The position numbers and the translations under genes were made by a program. The notes beneath the pieces were generated by a model. It saw only the letters and a list, made by a program, of their open reading frames with translations, made no database searches and was not told the origin of the DNA. Below, piece after piece: positions 12,170 to 24,205 of a stretch of 64,000 bases of DNA (position 1 is its first letter; the number at the start of each line of letters is the position of its first letter). The stretch lies in assembly GCA_018806985.1 (NCBI GenBank), contig JADANN010000249.1, positions 149,690 to 213,689 on the forward strand, given 5' to 3'. This stretch comes from Angiostrongylus vasorum. Taxonomy: Eukaryota; Nematoda; Chromadorea; Rhabditida; Metastrongylidae.

Positions 12170-13620
12170 TGAGTGAACATCTTAGTGATGTTAGCTCTTT
12201 ACCGCCCATCATCTGAAAGGGAATACTACAAAGTCGATACCGAAAACCAACGAAATGAGTGGGCTCCAGTGGCAAAGGCGGCAGGCTTAAAATCGTCGAG
12301 CTGTATTTCTGCATCGTGAGTCACTGGACCAACGTGCCCCGTCTTATACCTACTTATTAAAACACATAAATTGGTATCACCTTTTGTAATCCTTTGGCGT
12401 CAACCAATCCGTCAATCATTTCAAGGTTAGACCAATCATCAGCTGTGTAGACTAGCCAAATCTTTGAGAGGATAACGTGTGTCTCAAGCCGAATACTAAC
12501 CCAGCAGTTGCTTTCTTAAAACATATTCCAGCTCACCTCACGAACACCCAAAATGTTCCTAGAACGTCGACGTAACGCGCTCCGTGATGGACGTCCTGAT
12601 GGGCGTTAGACGCATTGTACACCACCCGCATCGAAATGACTCCGCAATGCAAGCCATCTTCGAAGTTCTTGTTGAACATGAAAGGAAGAATAAATATGCG
12701 TGAGCTTGTCCAGCCAGCAGCTAATGGCTTCCTTAAATGAGTGCCTAAACTGCTCGATTTTCAGATGGTCTGGAAATATTTCTTGCGCAAATAAGGGGGT
12801 TGGCAATGGGACAGCGACTAGTAATCAGCTTGCCATTGTGTTTATGTCTAAGATAGAAGCCCCTGTTTTCGATCTCCGGCCACTACTCTACTGCAGATAT
12901 GTGTAGATGATTGTCTTGACGTCTTCTCTACGCAGGAGGAGATGGGCAAATGCTTTGAATTATTGAACGAGCAGTCTGAGTACATTAAGTTCACCCGGAA
13001 GAAACCCGAGAAAACTGGCTTCCGTTTCTAAACGTTCAAGTAAACCTATCAATTAGCGGTTACATGACAAACTGGTACCGAAAGCCAAGTAACAGGACCG
13101 TCCTCGTTCATTTCCTTCTTCCCACTCCCTTCGCACACAAAGAGGGAGGCCAGAAACCATGTTTCGAACAGCCACTTCTGTGTGCACAAGTAGGGAACTA
13201 AGAAGAACAAAAAATTTGCTGAAATAGCCATCTCCAATGGCTGTGAAATAGTAACCGCACGAGATAAGTCTAGAAGGAGAGGGACGCCCCAAAAGGAAAA
13301 CGTCAAGAGCAAAACGTTGTTATGTTGCACTTCGGCTAGGTGATGAAGTAAGGGTGGGATGTAAAACGATGCTTAAGAAGGCAGAATTTCTGAGATAACG
13401 CGGTGTAGCAACTGACCATATGCGACTCAGCGGCTGTTCTTCCTTGGTGAAAACGGATAAAAACGGTGGGTTTTTTCGAAAAGTCGTGATCGTGTACTAT
13501 TGTTCAATTTTTAATCTTTCTTGTTTGCGCCGTTGAAGCGTTTGTCCTAGTAAATTACATATTGTGCGTACCCTTCCAGGCTCTGAAGAAGGCGATAGTG
13601 CCGAGTCGTCAGCTACCTTT
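12170..13620 (+). mobile_element. Penelope-like element, internally deleted (PLE-2)
   Basis: Collinear on the plus strand with the RT part of PLE-3: the N-terminal segment at 12,180-12,340 (equivalent of LIKTH), then QQLMASLNECLNCSIFRWSG and LAIVFMSKIEAPV up to LLYCRY at about 12,890, where the catalytic YVDD motif is broken by a frame change. Sequence at 13,060-13,310 matches the linker after the RT. The GIY-YIG endonuclease is absent, and a hammerhead-like motif follows directly at 13,583. A dead, internally deleted copy. Confidence 0.6.
13583..13609 (+). ncRNA. Hammerhead-like motif of PLE-2
   Basis: CTGAAGA, then helix II arms GGCG/TGCC around ATAG, then GAGT instead of GAAA, then CGTC. 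It belongs to the PLE-3 ribozyme type by position and helix II sequence, but the core is mutated. Confidence 0.4.
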
Positions 13621-13624
13621 ATGT

Positions 13625-14520
13625 TGTATATATATCAGCAAGCAAAGGTGTGCTAGCCAACAACCTCGCGATTGCTGTAAAAGAGAACAACAGATTTACA
13701 AACCAAATGCCGAGGTTAATAGAAGTCGATCTTGGGAACTTGCCACGCAGTAACTGGCGAATATTTGCAATGTGCGGGAGCGTTGGTGCTGAGATGTAGT
13801 TCGATACATGCAAAACATGTCGTTGCTTCGACACGCCCCGGTCAACAAAGTGCCACATCACTCGGAAAATTGTTAACATACTTATTAGAAAGATCAATTT
13901 ACCTGAGGATTATCCTCCCATTACAGATGTATTGTTAGACTGGACTGAGAAGGGCCTCTGATGAACACGAAGACGTTGATACGTTGGGTGAATAAACATT
14001 ATTATCAACCTCATGTAAGCTTTACAATTTAAACACTACTACTTAGCTTTGAAAACGTTTGCAGGAAGTTGGGAGTTTCTACTTCAAACGAAATGATTAC
14101 CGAAAACTAAAGTGCTTATGTAAGCGGAGAGAAAAAGTTTTCAAACGAGGCAAAACTGTAAGTGGTCCCATGCGACTTTTACTAGACCAAGAGCATAAAA
14201 AGTTTTTAACTTAGCGTATGCATTCTGTGTTTATTCCGACGACATTACCAACTTCATACGAGCTCTTTATAGTAGTCTTTTTCGGCTAACGCTTCCGCAG
14301 CTTCACCTCCTCAGCGTCTCAATGATCCGAATGGTGGTGCGCAATCATTCATTCTCTCAATGTCAGTCTTCGCAATCGTTTCGAGTCGAATCTTCTGGAG
14401 TTGAGCGCGAGGACGGACGAGAGGCTAGTGAGTCGAGCTAACGCTGCTCTTAAAGATGAAGCGCTGAAAGGATAGCCGAATGAAACAAACTCGTGTTAAC
14501 ATGCATTCTTCATTTATAAA
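13625..14520. other. No assignable feature
   Basis: No repeat arm, exon or RNA fold recognised. Confidence 0.4.
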
Positions 14521-14524
14521 CCTA

Positions 14525-14740
14525 AGCGAGGTTTAAAAAACTTTATTCGGCTAACCTTTCGGTGTCTCGGGTCTCAGACTCGTTGATGCGAGTCGATAGT
14601 CAACAGCTTTTTCGTCTTCTGCTGTGGTGTCTCCGTTTTTATTTCGGAGTCGGCTCTTCTCTTCAGTGGAGCATCTCTCGAATAAAGCAATCTCACGCAG
14701 TGTTGCTCTTTTTATACAGCACGCTGGTTGTTGATAAGAG
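14525..14740 (-). repeat. TATA-plus-hammerhead module
   Basis: Minus strand: TATAAAAAG (14,716-14,708), then 132 nt later a ribozyme-like core (CTGAGAC at 14,577, GAAA, GGTT), followed by AGCCGAATAA. The arrangement matches the module at 53.3 kb (131 nt). It resembles a promoter-bearing terminal repeat of a retroelement. The CTGANGA box is damaged. Confidence 0.5.
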
Positions 14741-14880
14741 AATAAAATACCTTTCATGTTAGTCTCGATAATGGAGAAGAATATTGGTCGCTCATGCTGA
14801 GGATAATTGACGGTAGGTTTCAAAGACACAGTATAAGTATATGTGTATAAGTATACACGTGCATATGTATAGGTAGTATA

Positions 14881-14884
14881 TATG

Positions 14885-14931
<47 letters not shown>
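14881..14931. repeat. (TA)n microsatellite
   Basis: About 50 bp of almost pure TA dinucleotides with two TATG interruptions, directly before an S2 SINE. Confidence 0.9.
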
Positions 14932-14932
<1 letters not shown>

Positions 14933-14934
14933 AA

Positions 14935-15190
14935 TGCTCAAAAAATCGCTGTTTGCAATCCAATTGGGAACGCTTCAGCCCGCTTATCTCAGGACTCCAG
15001 GGAGAATTGCTAGACCAGCACTCTACTGACATTTAAGATGAGATGAAAATCTTCAAGCAGCAACCGAAGCCACAAGTAAAAGTTGGAAGACCTTCGTGGA
15101 GAATGGATGCAAGGAAACGAATGGAATGCTAGAAGTGCTGGGATCCAAATGGCAGACGTGAAGACGGGTCAAATAAAATAAAAAGAATAA
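14935..15190 (+). repeat. SINE S2 (5'-truncated)
   Basis: Contains the S2 body (GCAATCCAATTGGGAACGC), the AAAGTTGGAAGACC segment, the GAAGTGCTGGGATC segment and an A-rich tail. The head is missing, replaced by the (TA)n tract. Confidence 0.6.
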
Positions 15191-15217
15191 AATTTAAGTG
15201 CTCAAAATAGTCTCCTC

Positions 15218-15600
15218 CTCTCAACGGTTTACCGCCTCATTGTGACTGGGAGGGCGTTTCTTTGTGTCGCGCTGCGATTTACAGCGTGAAGGTACATCCC
15301 TCAGCAGAGTCTCCCAAGCTGAAAACGAGTTTGGTGATTCCATGAAGAAGCCAAGCCAAGACAACCAGGAATCACCACCGGCCTCTTACCAAAGCAATAG
15401 CATTGTGGCAAATCTCCCTTTAATCCACAGTGGTGGCAACTGCCTGGGGTGGTGACGAGATGAGGTAGGCTTCTGCTAAGCTGATCTCAGCACTGCTGAA
15501 ATCTACAGTGGCTAAAACGTGCAAAGCTGAGACGAGTGGAAACTATGCTGGCGTCCGCACAACCAGTGAAGACTGCCCATCCAAGTATCATGTACCAAAA
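15218..15600 (+). repeat. SINE S3 (RTE-tailed)
   Basis: Begins with the CAACGGTTTACCGCCTCAT head and ends with CTGGCGTCCGCACAACCAG and CCATCCAAGTATC, the 3' end shared with the RTE family nested at 58.4-59.2 kb. Nearly full length (about 380 bp). Confidence 0.7.
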
Positions 15601-15604
15601 TATT

Positions 15605-16370
15605 CTATCACCGTGTGCTGAGTTCAGGGTGTTTAATTGTGACTTGAAGTGAGCAGCTGATCGGACCAAAAAAAACATTCAATCTGAGGAGTTCGATCGC
15701 TTCAGTCGGACATTGATCCCAAAATAAACTAATATCATAAACCACCGAGTACCCGGAAGAAACATGTTTACAAGGCGACGATCTTCGGGTCCCTCGAGCC
15801 AACAGAGCTAAGTGGGCAGCGGTGTTGAAAGGGAGTAAGGTGTCACAACCAATGCCATTCAATTCACAACTGTCAACCGTACTTGCTTTCTTAATTGAGC
15901 GAATTACAAATGCCGTAGGAACATTTTGGATTGTTCTAATTCCCGTAAGACTTTCTATTATCAGCGTGTTGACGGACGCTTTGTATTAATGGCCTCATGT
16001 AGCTTCTATGCAAACGCTGTTAATGGTCCCACGTAGGATCTTTTGAAAACAAAGATATAGCCCTGTTGTCTTCGAATCACATATCACATCCAACATGACT
16101 TGTCATCGATGCTATATCTTGTGTACCATCAGTCCTTGTTTTTCACGACAAGCATTGATAAGCGTATTAACCACATTCTTGTTTTCTCCTTTTTACACGT
16201 TCTCTCTGAAATCCCGCTTGCGAGTAGCGCACTGGAGTGATCCTACCCATTACTAACCGCACAACCCATCAACCGCTGCTTCGACCGCACCGGCACACCA
16301 AGCCATTCGTCTCCTTCAGGGTCTAGAAATTATTATCAGACTTGTTTGGAACAAGTCTATTGACCCCAGT
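15605..16370. other. No assignable feature
   Basis: An 84-codon minus frame near 15.6-15.9 kb carries no recognisable motif. Nothing else seen. Confidence 0.35.
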
Positions 16371-16384
16371 ATGCGTGAGCTTTC

Positions 16385-16530
16385 GAAGGCGCTCGCGAAG
16401 AAGACGAAAAAGTCGACAGGCACTGCTGAAGCCTCTTGTAGAGAAGTTTGTAAACTACCTTGGATGAAAGATACGAGAAAACGATTGGAATGCAAGAGGT
16501 GCTGGGATTTGCAAGTTGTGATAAATGTGA
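16385..16530 (+). repeat. SINE S2 3' fragment
   Basis: Shares the AGATACGAGAAAACGATTGG and AGGTGCTGGGATT segments with the 3' part of S2. Head and central part are lost. Confidence 0.4.
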
Positions 16531-16955
16531 TATTGGGTTATTTAATAAAGAAAAAAAATCTCTAAGACCATGGGTCGAAAAGCAAGGAAAAACTACAAAT
16601 GAAGAGATGGAAATCCAAAAATTGGTGTCTTTCGCTTTCTCTGTCAGTCCTTCGATGCTTTTCCACTTTCCGTAACGTTTGCCTTTTTTGTTGTACTCTA
16701 ATAATGGGTATGAGTATGAGTACTAATAATGAGTATGAGTTCAGGTTCAGTATACTTGATTTCATGTAAGGCATGAAGAGAAGAATACAATGGGGGAAAA
16801 GGGTAGACTACTTTGTGTCCACATGAAAGACCACCTAGATAGAAAACATAAAATTTGACAAGGCAATCCTTTAGGTACGCATAGGGGTAGAAAGCACAAT
16901 GGTGATTATTTTAAAGTGACTGTTATGATCCTAACGCAGTAATCAGAGCTATCAA

Positions 16956-16986
16956 CTGAAGATCGCGAAGTCACCGAAATGTCGGC
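16956..16986 (+). ncRNA. Solitary hammerhead-like motif
   Basis: CTGAAGA (16,956-16,962), a 13-nt helix II region ending CACC, GAAA (16,976-16,979), then TGTC. Both invariant boxes are present, but the helix II arms (CGCG/CACC) pair poorly. Closest to the 43.6-kb motif, which has the same CACC-GAAA side. No retroelement ORF is next to it. Confidence 0.45.
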
Positions 16987-16999
16987 CACCGAATAAAGA

Positions 17000-19325
17000 C
17001 AACAACAGCAGACGATGCAACTCTCGATCTGGCTCAACAAGGGCAGATCGTAAGAATTGTCTTCATGTTCGGCTATCAACGGTTTGCTGTTTCAATTGAC
17101 TAATGTTTCACTTGGATTAGCACTGCGTGGTCGACAAAATAGAAATATAGTTGAGCGTTGATGGTTGAATGCTGATAACACCGTTGGAATAAAAAAGCTG
17201 GCTGAAAGGAAAATGAACAAAGGGCCACGGTTGTTATGATGTGGGGAACGACTTGAGTCTCGGAATGTGTAGTAATGAGTTCGAAACCTGACTGATGCTC
17301 CGAGTTTTGCTCATGTCTCAGTATCTTTGTAGATGTATTTCACGCAATACCTTGTAGTGAAAAAAGATTATTCGCTAAATAGACAACACACTTGTATATT
17401 CAGCGAATGTAGCAATATTATTTAGGTGAAGGATTGTGAGAAATTGAACGATGTTTTCGCATTGTGTTGATTGAAGGAATTTTTTGATGTTACTGAATAC
17501 ACAGAAATGTTATGAGTAATTACCTTAAAATAAATAACTTAATTTGGCAATCGACCGAGGACTGTCCTGTACCCCCCTGGGACAGCCAGGTGACTACAGG
17601 TTTCCAATGCAGCAGGAAAGATCCTACTCTATGACGAGCAGAACTGGGTAAGGTCTGTTTATTCGCATGGTGACCCACTCCATTCTGATTCGATTTCAAG
17701 AGACATCCATGAATACTGCAGAGAAGGAGAGTTGTCCTTCCTTACACACCTGAAGTCAAGTGACTAGGAATCGCTTGCATGAGTAGGTGCACCTACATGC
17801 ATGATTATGGCATTCTCTACATCCAGTATGCTAGAGGTCCACAATTGTATAACCAGAAACTATATAGAAGGGTCGAAGTACACTCTGACGACAGCTTCCA
17901 CGTTTTTTATTCTGCAAAAAGCCCAGTAGGGCAACTAAAGGGTTATATCGATGAAAATTCCAAGTCGATAAAAGGAAACTCGGTGACAAGGTGTAGATAA
18001 AAACAAAACCAAAAGAAGGAGCAACTAACAAGTATTTACTAAGGCAGCGAGCGCTAGGATGTAAAGCATTGCAAACTCCATATTTAATGTCGCTGATTTG
18101 ATGGCTCACATTAGATCGGCTTTATGCCCAGTAGTGTCCTTTAATACCTCTTAGAATTTTGTATTTTCCCGTACCTTTAAATCTCTTTATACTTGGATAT
18201 TAAGACGGCCACTCCCTACAAGTGTGCGGAACAGCACATTTCCCATTCTTTGCCCCGCTATCGTCGTCCATGGTAGTAGTTGGTGATTCCAGTACAGTTG
18301 TGAATTTCCGTTTTGTGATCTGTAAAACATTTGCAGCTACGAGTACAACTATTTGACTTTAGTTAAGAACACGTCCGCCCAACGTGTAGGTGCCCATCGT
18401 ATGGAGGGTCTGCACCCTCATGGAGTCGACTCTACAGTTCTTTTCATCCATCTGTCATCTGGAATGCTAATTATATTACCGGAGAGACAACACACATAGA
18501 AATCCAGAGCTTCGCATTCCAGCTAGATGTGTGTGCCGGTTGTATTTCGTGAGACATCGTACAAGCGCTCTGTGAATAAGAGCAAAGTCACCTTTACATA
18601 AGTAAGCAAAATCGAATATAGCCACAGCAAATGTTCCTTCGACTTTGTACATTTTGTTCCGGCTTCTATTGTGCTATTTCTGCTATAAACGATGCTTTTT
18701 AGCAGGAAGATCATCTGAAGGCAATATGCAGCAAGCAGTGGGAATTTGAATTCCACTTGAAATAGATTTGCTAAGACAACAACACAACAACGCTCACTGG
18801 GTTTAAATCGCACCTCTTACTTAACTCTTCCGCAGTGAATGATCTTCTTGGGTACCCGTGGTAGGAGTTATGCGAAAATCCTCAGGAGAAGTCTTGTGAA
18901 ACCAGCAAATTAATAGTCAAATTGAGATTAGGCTGCCTCTCATATCATTCTCCTGAATACAAGCGATTCAAGCAATCAACACACAGCGACCATGCTTGCT
19001 TTTTCTGCGACTAACGACAATTTTTCAATAAAGAATTTGGCAACTTCACAAAGTTACAAAAATATTTCTTTGCTCCCCTGTCGGTAAAGTCTTTACCGAG
19101 ACGTTGCGGACGGCAACATCAACAACCATCCCGAACCACCACCATGTCAAGCTGAACGAAATTCCTCTTGTGCAACTGCTTCAACATTCCAACGTCGACG
19201 AAGGATCAAGTGAAAAAAAGGCCTCTGGTTGGAAATTCGGAGAACAAAGGAAGTTAGTATTATGTAAACCTTATGTCAGTGAATAGAGCACATTAAGGTA
19301 TAAATACTTGGTGTTCCGAAAAGGC
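17000..19325. other. No confidently assignable feature
   Basis: Unique-looking sequence. A 60-codon plus frame at 19,104-19,286 (His/Asn-rich start, then SSEKKASGWKFGEQRK) could be an exon, but I see no clear donor. Nothing else stands out. Confidence 0.35.
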
Positions 19326-19327
19326 AG

Positions 19328-19705
19328 GGAGCAAGTAGCGCAATGATATTGATCACGACCGTTACCAGGACGGCGCAACCCACCTAGGCGCTGGTTCGAC
19401 CACCTTACACCCTGCCCGATGAGCCCATCGAACCCATCATACTACCGGGTAGTAAGATTTGTGGCGTACTTGTCCGGGGTGAGCCCAATCCTTGTAATAC
19501 GCTTTAGAGCGCCCTAGCACTACTGTGGCAAAACCCATGTAGAATCAAATGGATCGATATTTAACGACATTCGTCATGAAAAAAAAATTCCTCAAACAGC
19601 GCTCGAAGCCACATGCAAGAAAAGTTCGAAGACGCCTATGGCTGGTGGATGCGAGCAAACAAATCGAATGAAAGAATTGCTGGGATCCTTACAGTGTTTT
19701 ACATG
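19328..19705 (+). repeat. SINE S2 with tRNA-like head
   Basis: Head: GTAGCGCAATGAT (A-box-like) and GCTGGTTCGACCACC (B box). The body and 3' part (GATGCGAGCAAACAAATCG, GAATTGCTGGGATCC) match S2. This is the fullest S2 copy in the window. Confidence 0.6.
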
Positions 19706-19741
19706 TGACGTCAGTCATCTAATAATAGTAAAACATTTAGA

Positions 19742-20020
19742 AAGAGCGCGTGTAACGCTGTGGATAATGACGCCCTGAAATACACATGTGATCGATCCTC
19801 GCGCCCCCAGGCTCTCCAAGCGCATCATCCCTTCAGGGACGGCAAATTGGTACCGTAGCTGTCTAGGAGGTGAGCAGCACTGGCTCGATACATCGGTAGG
19901 TTGCAGCGAATCATTATAAAGGCAGATATGCATCCAATCGCCTTTAGCGATGCTTATTGAAGTCGAATGCATCGTTTATCCTTCAGGGGATTGATCAACG
20001 CCGAGTGCTTTACCCTTTAT
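19742..20020 (+). repeat. SINE S1
   Basis: Full-length S1: tRNA-like head, then GACGGCAAATTGGTACC, CACTGGCTCGATACATCGG, the GCAGATATGCATCCAATCG segment and the tail GATTGATCAACGCCGAG. Plus orientation. Confidence 0.65.
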
Positions 20021-20829
20021 GCATTACTAACTTGAGGAGGGTTCGGGTGAAATCCCGATATAGTTGGGAATGTCCTTCATTTTTTTCCCATGATGTACTG
20101 TACCGAGAAAACAACTGGCTTGATTTTTTAAAAAAGTGGCGTTTTTTTATATAACAGATCTTCACTGGTACATCCGATAGTTCACATAATTACATCATAT
20201 GACAGCGTAACATAAAATGCGTCCAGGCTCTTATGACACCAACCTCTCGTTAGCTTAACAAGAGTACTTTGTAAGAATTACAAATGCTGATTGTTAATGC
20301 CGAGGTTTATAGAACGACCATCAATTGAGTTATTGCTTTTTGAATATTTCAGCCCAAAAATGAAGAACACATAGCTTTCGCACTGCTAAAATTAGAGGGA
20401 GATATCTCCTATAGTAAGAAAGAACCATCCGATTGTCGTACAAATCACTTCGGGACCGGTGTTCACGTGAGAATATGAGACTTTTTCGGAAATTCCGCTC
20501 GGACGATTTACTCTCTTCTATTTACAGGCGTGCTTTGAGGTCCGCAGTTATTTGATCCACGCTGCCAGAAATTTTGGCGAATTCGTAGAGGAACAAGCTA
20601 ATTTGTAGAAATACCTTTATGGCAGGTGAAGATGAGATCACATATATTGAAGTCCTATTGTTATGTCTGAAACCACTGCTGATTCAGGCGTTTTTTTCAC
20701 GCGACTCCACTCGTCATCAGTGTACATGAAGTGTAAAACTAGATCGAAAGAGAGACGAAAGCTATGTAACTTGTGATATGTCTGCACTTTGTGGGACGAA
20801 CTGATCCTAACAAGTATCACACGGAACAG

Positions 20830-20835
20830 TTTATT
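20830..20835 (-). terminator. AATAAA polyadenylation signal
   Basis: AATAAA on the minus strand, about 55 nt after the stop of the acidic reading frame that ends at 20,890. The spacing is what a nematode 3' UTR would show. Confidence 0.45.
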
Positions 20836-20889
20836 TTGATATATCTAAATACATCAGAAGTATTCGCAGAATGAGCAATGGTACAAATA

Positions 20890-21423
20890 TTAAGTGCGTG
20901 GAAAATAGATTCTATTTAAGTTTACAAAGAATCCCATATTTCGCAACATCCTATGCATAACCTCTATGTCGTAATCTAAAACGCTCAACAGTTCCTTCTC
21001 CTCGGCTTCATCTAACTCCTCGCTCTCTTCTTCACTATATTCATCTTTCACATTCTTTTCTTTAATTTGCGCTAACTTCTCTGATTTCTGCCTGAATTGT
21101 CCCTCAGCTTCATAGACGGGCTCGGTTTCTACGCTTACATTATTCACTGTGTCTTCACGGTCTTCTTCAGCACCATTGCAGTGCTCATTTTGAGTCTTTA
21201 TTTTGTAAGTGAATTCATGTCGCTGACATTTTACCTTCGGACCACGGACGTCTTTGAATCCATCGCTCTTGCGAGTTCGACAAAGCAGCGCCTGTCTATT
21301 TATCACTTCTTTCAGTTTGAGGCAGGAGTCAGAAGTTGATAGCTGCTCCTTCTGGAAGACATATTTCTCGCATCGAAGTGATACGCTAGTGTTAATTAAA
21401 AAAGATTTCGGGGCAAACAGCAT
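20890..21423 (-). CDS. Hypothetical acidic protein or terminal exon
   Basis: The longest uninterrupted host-like frame outside repeats: 177 codons if the ATG at 21,423 is used. I do not recognise a family. The N-terminal half is mixed and Lys/Cys-containing. Around residues 110-150 it is strongly charged, with glutamate runs (EYSEEESEELDEAEEKE), probably helical or disordered. The C-terminus is VMHRMLRNMGFFVNLNRIYF. An AATAAA lies 55 nt downstream. No signal peptide or membrane segment is visible. An acceptor-like TTAACACTAG inside the frame means the true first exon may begin at about 21,385, making this the last exon of a spliced gene. It could also be a chance frame. Confidence 0.45.
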   Translation of the reverse strand: MLFAPKSFLINTSVSLRCEKYVFQKEQLSTSDSCLKLKEVINRQALLCRTRKSDGFKDVRGPKVKCQRHEFTYKIKTQNEHCNGAEEDREDTVNNVSVETEPVYEAEGQFRQKSEKLAQIKEKNVKDEYSEEESEELDEAEEKELLSVLDYDIEVMHRMLRNMGFFVNLNRIYFPRT

Positions 21424-21429
21424 GTATTA

Positions 21430-22340
21430 GGACAGATGATAGTCATGATTATTCACACATCATTGTCTATTACTAAGCAGCTTTAGGTAGAAAGCATCCC
21501 ATAACAGGCTAGTTGAAACAGGCTGAAACCTAGTTGTAAATTCTGGAATTGTCGTTATCAATAATCTGCAAAACCTCCTATTAAAAACGACTGAGAAGAT
21601 CTAAGAAAATATCCCCTTACCTTTACGGACATTTTTTCAGAAATTGTTTGGACGGCGTTTCGGGTTTGTTTTAAGGAAGTTCTATAAACCGACATTTTAG
21701 GGATCACTTTGTTAGTTATTAAAAACAGAATGTGAAAAGCAAGTAAACCTTAAAAGCATCTATAGACACAAACAAAGGCTTAGCTGAGATGAAAACACTG
21801 GAACGCTCATGTTAGTGCAATAGTCTGCATAACTAACAAAAACATAATGTCGAGCTCGAGTGACAGTAGTCAGAGGAAGCTACGGCATACCATTCCACAA
21901 AGCAATAACTAGTTTGAAAACTAAACAAAGCTATTAATAAGGATCACCACACCAAAGGGATCTTTATATCGTGCTACATTCGCTTCAACAGATCTTCAAC
22001 ACCCATTTTGATGGATAAATGAAAATAACTGGGATACGAGGCTGTACATATTCTAGAACAATTTCAAGGAAGGTTACAGAACGCATGCAAAGTTCGAACG
22101 GATAGACCATGACAGCTATCTGAGGCTACGTCATTTTTTCCCTTAACAACCAAACTGGGGTAAAAATCTCTAATTGGTGGACTATTATAGTCACGTTATC
22201 CCGCAGATCAAAACATGGGGAACCATCTCGTCCACATTGCCGACGCCAGACATCTTTCCCACCCCTGACTTAAGAGCTCTGTGGTTCCCTTACAAGGTCA
22301 CAGCATAGCTAAACCAAAAAAGAACAAAACAAGACCAAAC
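21430..22340. other. No assignable feature
   Basis: Upstream side of the acidic frame. I could not find convincing further exons or a promoter. Confidence 0.35.
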
Positions 22341-22344
22341 TAAA

Positions 22345-22715
22345 ATATCTGGAAAAACTGTGGACTGCAGGCGTCTGTGGTGGAGATCGAACACACTAAT
22401 ATCCCCTTCCAGGGGCTTACGCGTTCACCACCAACACAATGCGGGTCCTTCTGTTTCACCTTTCCCTCAGCTAGTTTTTATCTTGCACAGCCATCAGCAA
22501 TCATCTTAACGGGATTGATCTGTGAAGCAAAATCGGCATTGAATGCAGTTAAACTGAGGTTGTAGCCGAAATCGGAGTGAACGCATTAGCCCCTGGAAAG
22601 AGTAGTAACGTGCTCGATCCCCACCGCAGACACCTGTAATCCTGAGTTTTGCAAATATCTCAGCACCATTGTGATTGTAGTGGGCAGTAAATAAAAATGT
22701 TAAAACCAAAATTCT
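22345..22715. repeat. SINE S4 inverted pair
   Basis: Two S4 heads face each other. The left arm (22,360-22,435, antisense) and right arm (22,575-22,650, sense) are complementary over about 70 bp around the TTCGAT-type B box and the CCCCTGGAA segment. The right unit continues into TTTTGCAAATATCTCAGC and a TAAATAAAA tail. A transcript would fold into one long hairpin. Confidence 0.6.
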
Positions 22716-23309
22716 TGTAAAAAGGACAAGTAGCTACCCAAAGAACCTCTGCTGGACTAATAAAATGGCTTTGACAAGAAGAGAAGAACTACATCACTGA
22801 AACCTGTTACGAAGTTGGAATCGTTTGAGGCGGACAAGCACTGAAAATCGTTGGACTAAAACTACCGTAATTTTACAACTGTGATATCCTTCTCATGGAA
22901 ACTTCCTTGAGGCTACTGTTGTTGTTGTCCTATCACAGCCGCAGCTTTTTCAATGCTAAGGAATTAACGTTGGAATACTGGAAATGATAATTGTAATTAG
23001 TCACCATGAAACTGCACGGATAACACACAGTTGGTGGTTCTCTTCAATATGTTCAGGGCATTGTTCGAGGCCACCTTAGAGCATCCAAGCCTTTCATCCC
23101 TCCGAGAACGAGGATTTGTTAACACACTTGTCCGCGGAGCCCTTTTCGCTTCACACGACGTAGCATCGCTTCAGTCAGAGAATCGACACTCGGATGGTGA
23201 GAATTGACTAGACCAGTACAGTATTCTACGGCACTCTTAATAAGACCGAAAATTCCCAAGCACGAGCCGAATGCACACGTTCTTTCGAAGGCTTCGTTGC
23301 TGGTAAAAA

Positions 23310-23590
23310 GGATAAAAAGGACAAAGTTCTCGGCGTTGATCAATTCTTGAAGAATGCACCACACATTCGACTTCACTGAGCATCTTTGGAGGTGAATGAA
23401 TGCATATCTGGCCTTTATAATGAATCGCAGTATCCTACCGCTGTGTGGGACCAGTGCTGCTATCATCCCGGAGAAGTCTGGTGCGAATTTGTGAACCACG
23501 GAGGGATAGAGAGGTTTGTGGGCCTTGAATCGATCCCATGTGTATTCCGGGGCACCTCCGACCACTGCGCTACAGGCGCCCTCTTTTGAA
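23310..23590 (-). repeat. SINE S1
   Basis: Minus-strand S1: head with GCGCAGTGG and GGGATCGATTC near 23,520-23,590, central CCAGACTTCTCCGGGA, tail to the TTCTTCAAGAATTGATC region. A 148-codon frame here is an S1 by-product, not a gene. Confidence 0.65.
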
Positions 23591-24205
23591 TGAGCGGATG
23601 CCGATTTTTGTTGCTAGTAGATAATAGTAAACTACATAAATGAAGAAACCATAGCGATTGCCACAGTACATGTCAGGACATGCAAAAATTTGCAAAAGTC
23701 ACCTTATAAAGTGGATACAACATACAATTGCTTTTGGTTTCCTGAGCAAAAACAGTGAATATGGAATGGAAAGTTTTTTCGGGTTACACAAAGAACGAAT
23801 GAAAGGATGGAAGAAGTACGAACTATGAACTGAACTAAGTAGTGGCAGACCAACAGGACGATTGAACTTGAGTCAAAAAAGACTTAGAAAAGCGCCAAGG
23901 GCAGACGCCCACATGACAGCTATCGTAACACGTCTTAACACCGTGCAATACCTGTCAAATGGACGGCGCAAACACCGGATTTGCCGTGTTTCACGAGTTT
24001 CATGGAAATCGATCGGTGTATAGAAGTGCCCACCTCGTGCCGTCAAGCGATCGCTAGCCGTGGCATCCAGGGAAACTACCAGCTTAGGAGTGGACTACTC
24101 TTTAACTCCTTTTTGCCATCCGAAGAGATAGATAGCAGTATAAGAGTTTCATAGGCTACACAATGAAATCAATGTGACAAACCCAAACCTAGCCGCAAAG
24201 GATAA

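Noticed and set aside
14820..15032. Tyr/Ile repeat protein
   Set aside because: Translation of the (TA)n microsatellite.
15218..15600. S3 head as tRNA- or 5S-derived
   Set aside because: A TTCGACACC-like B box occurs only in antisense of the 5' part (49.8 kb), opposite to the RTE-derived tail; no convincing pol III promoter in the sense direction.
23119..23565. 148-codon minus frame
   Set aside because: Lies across an S1 SINE in the region where other S1 copies also give long accidental frames; no protein motif.
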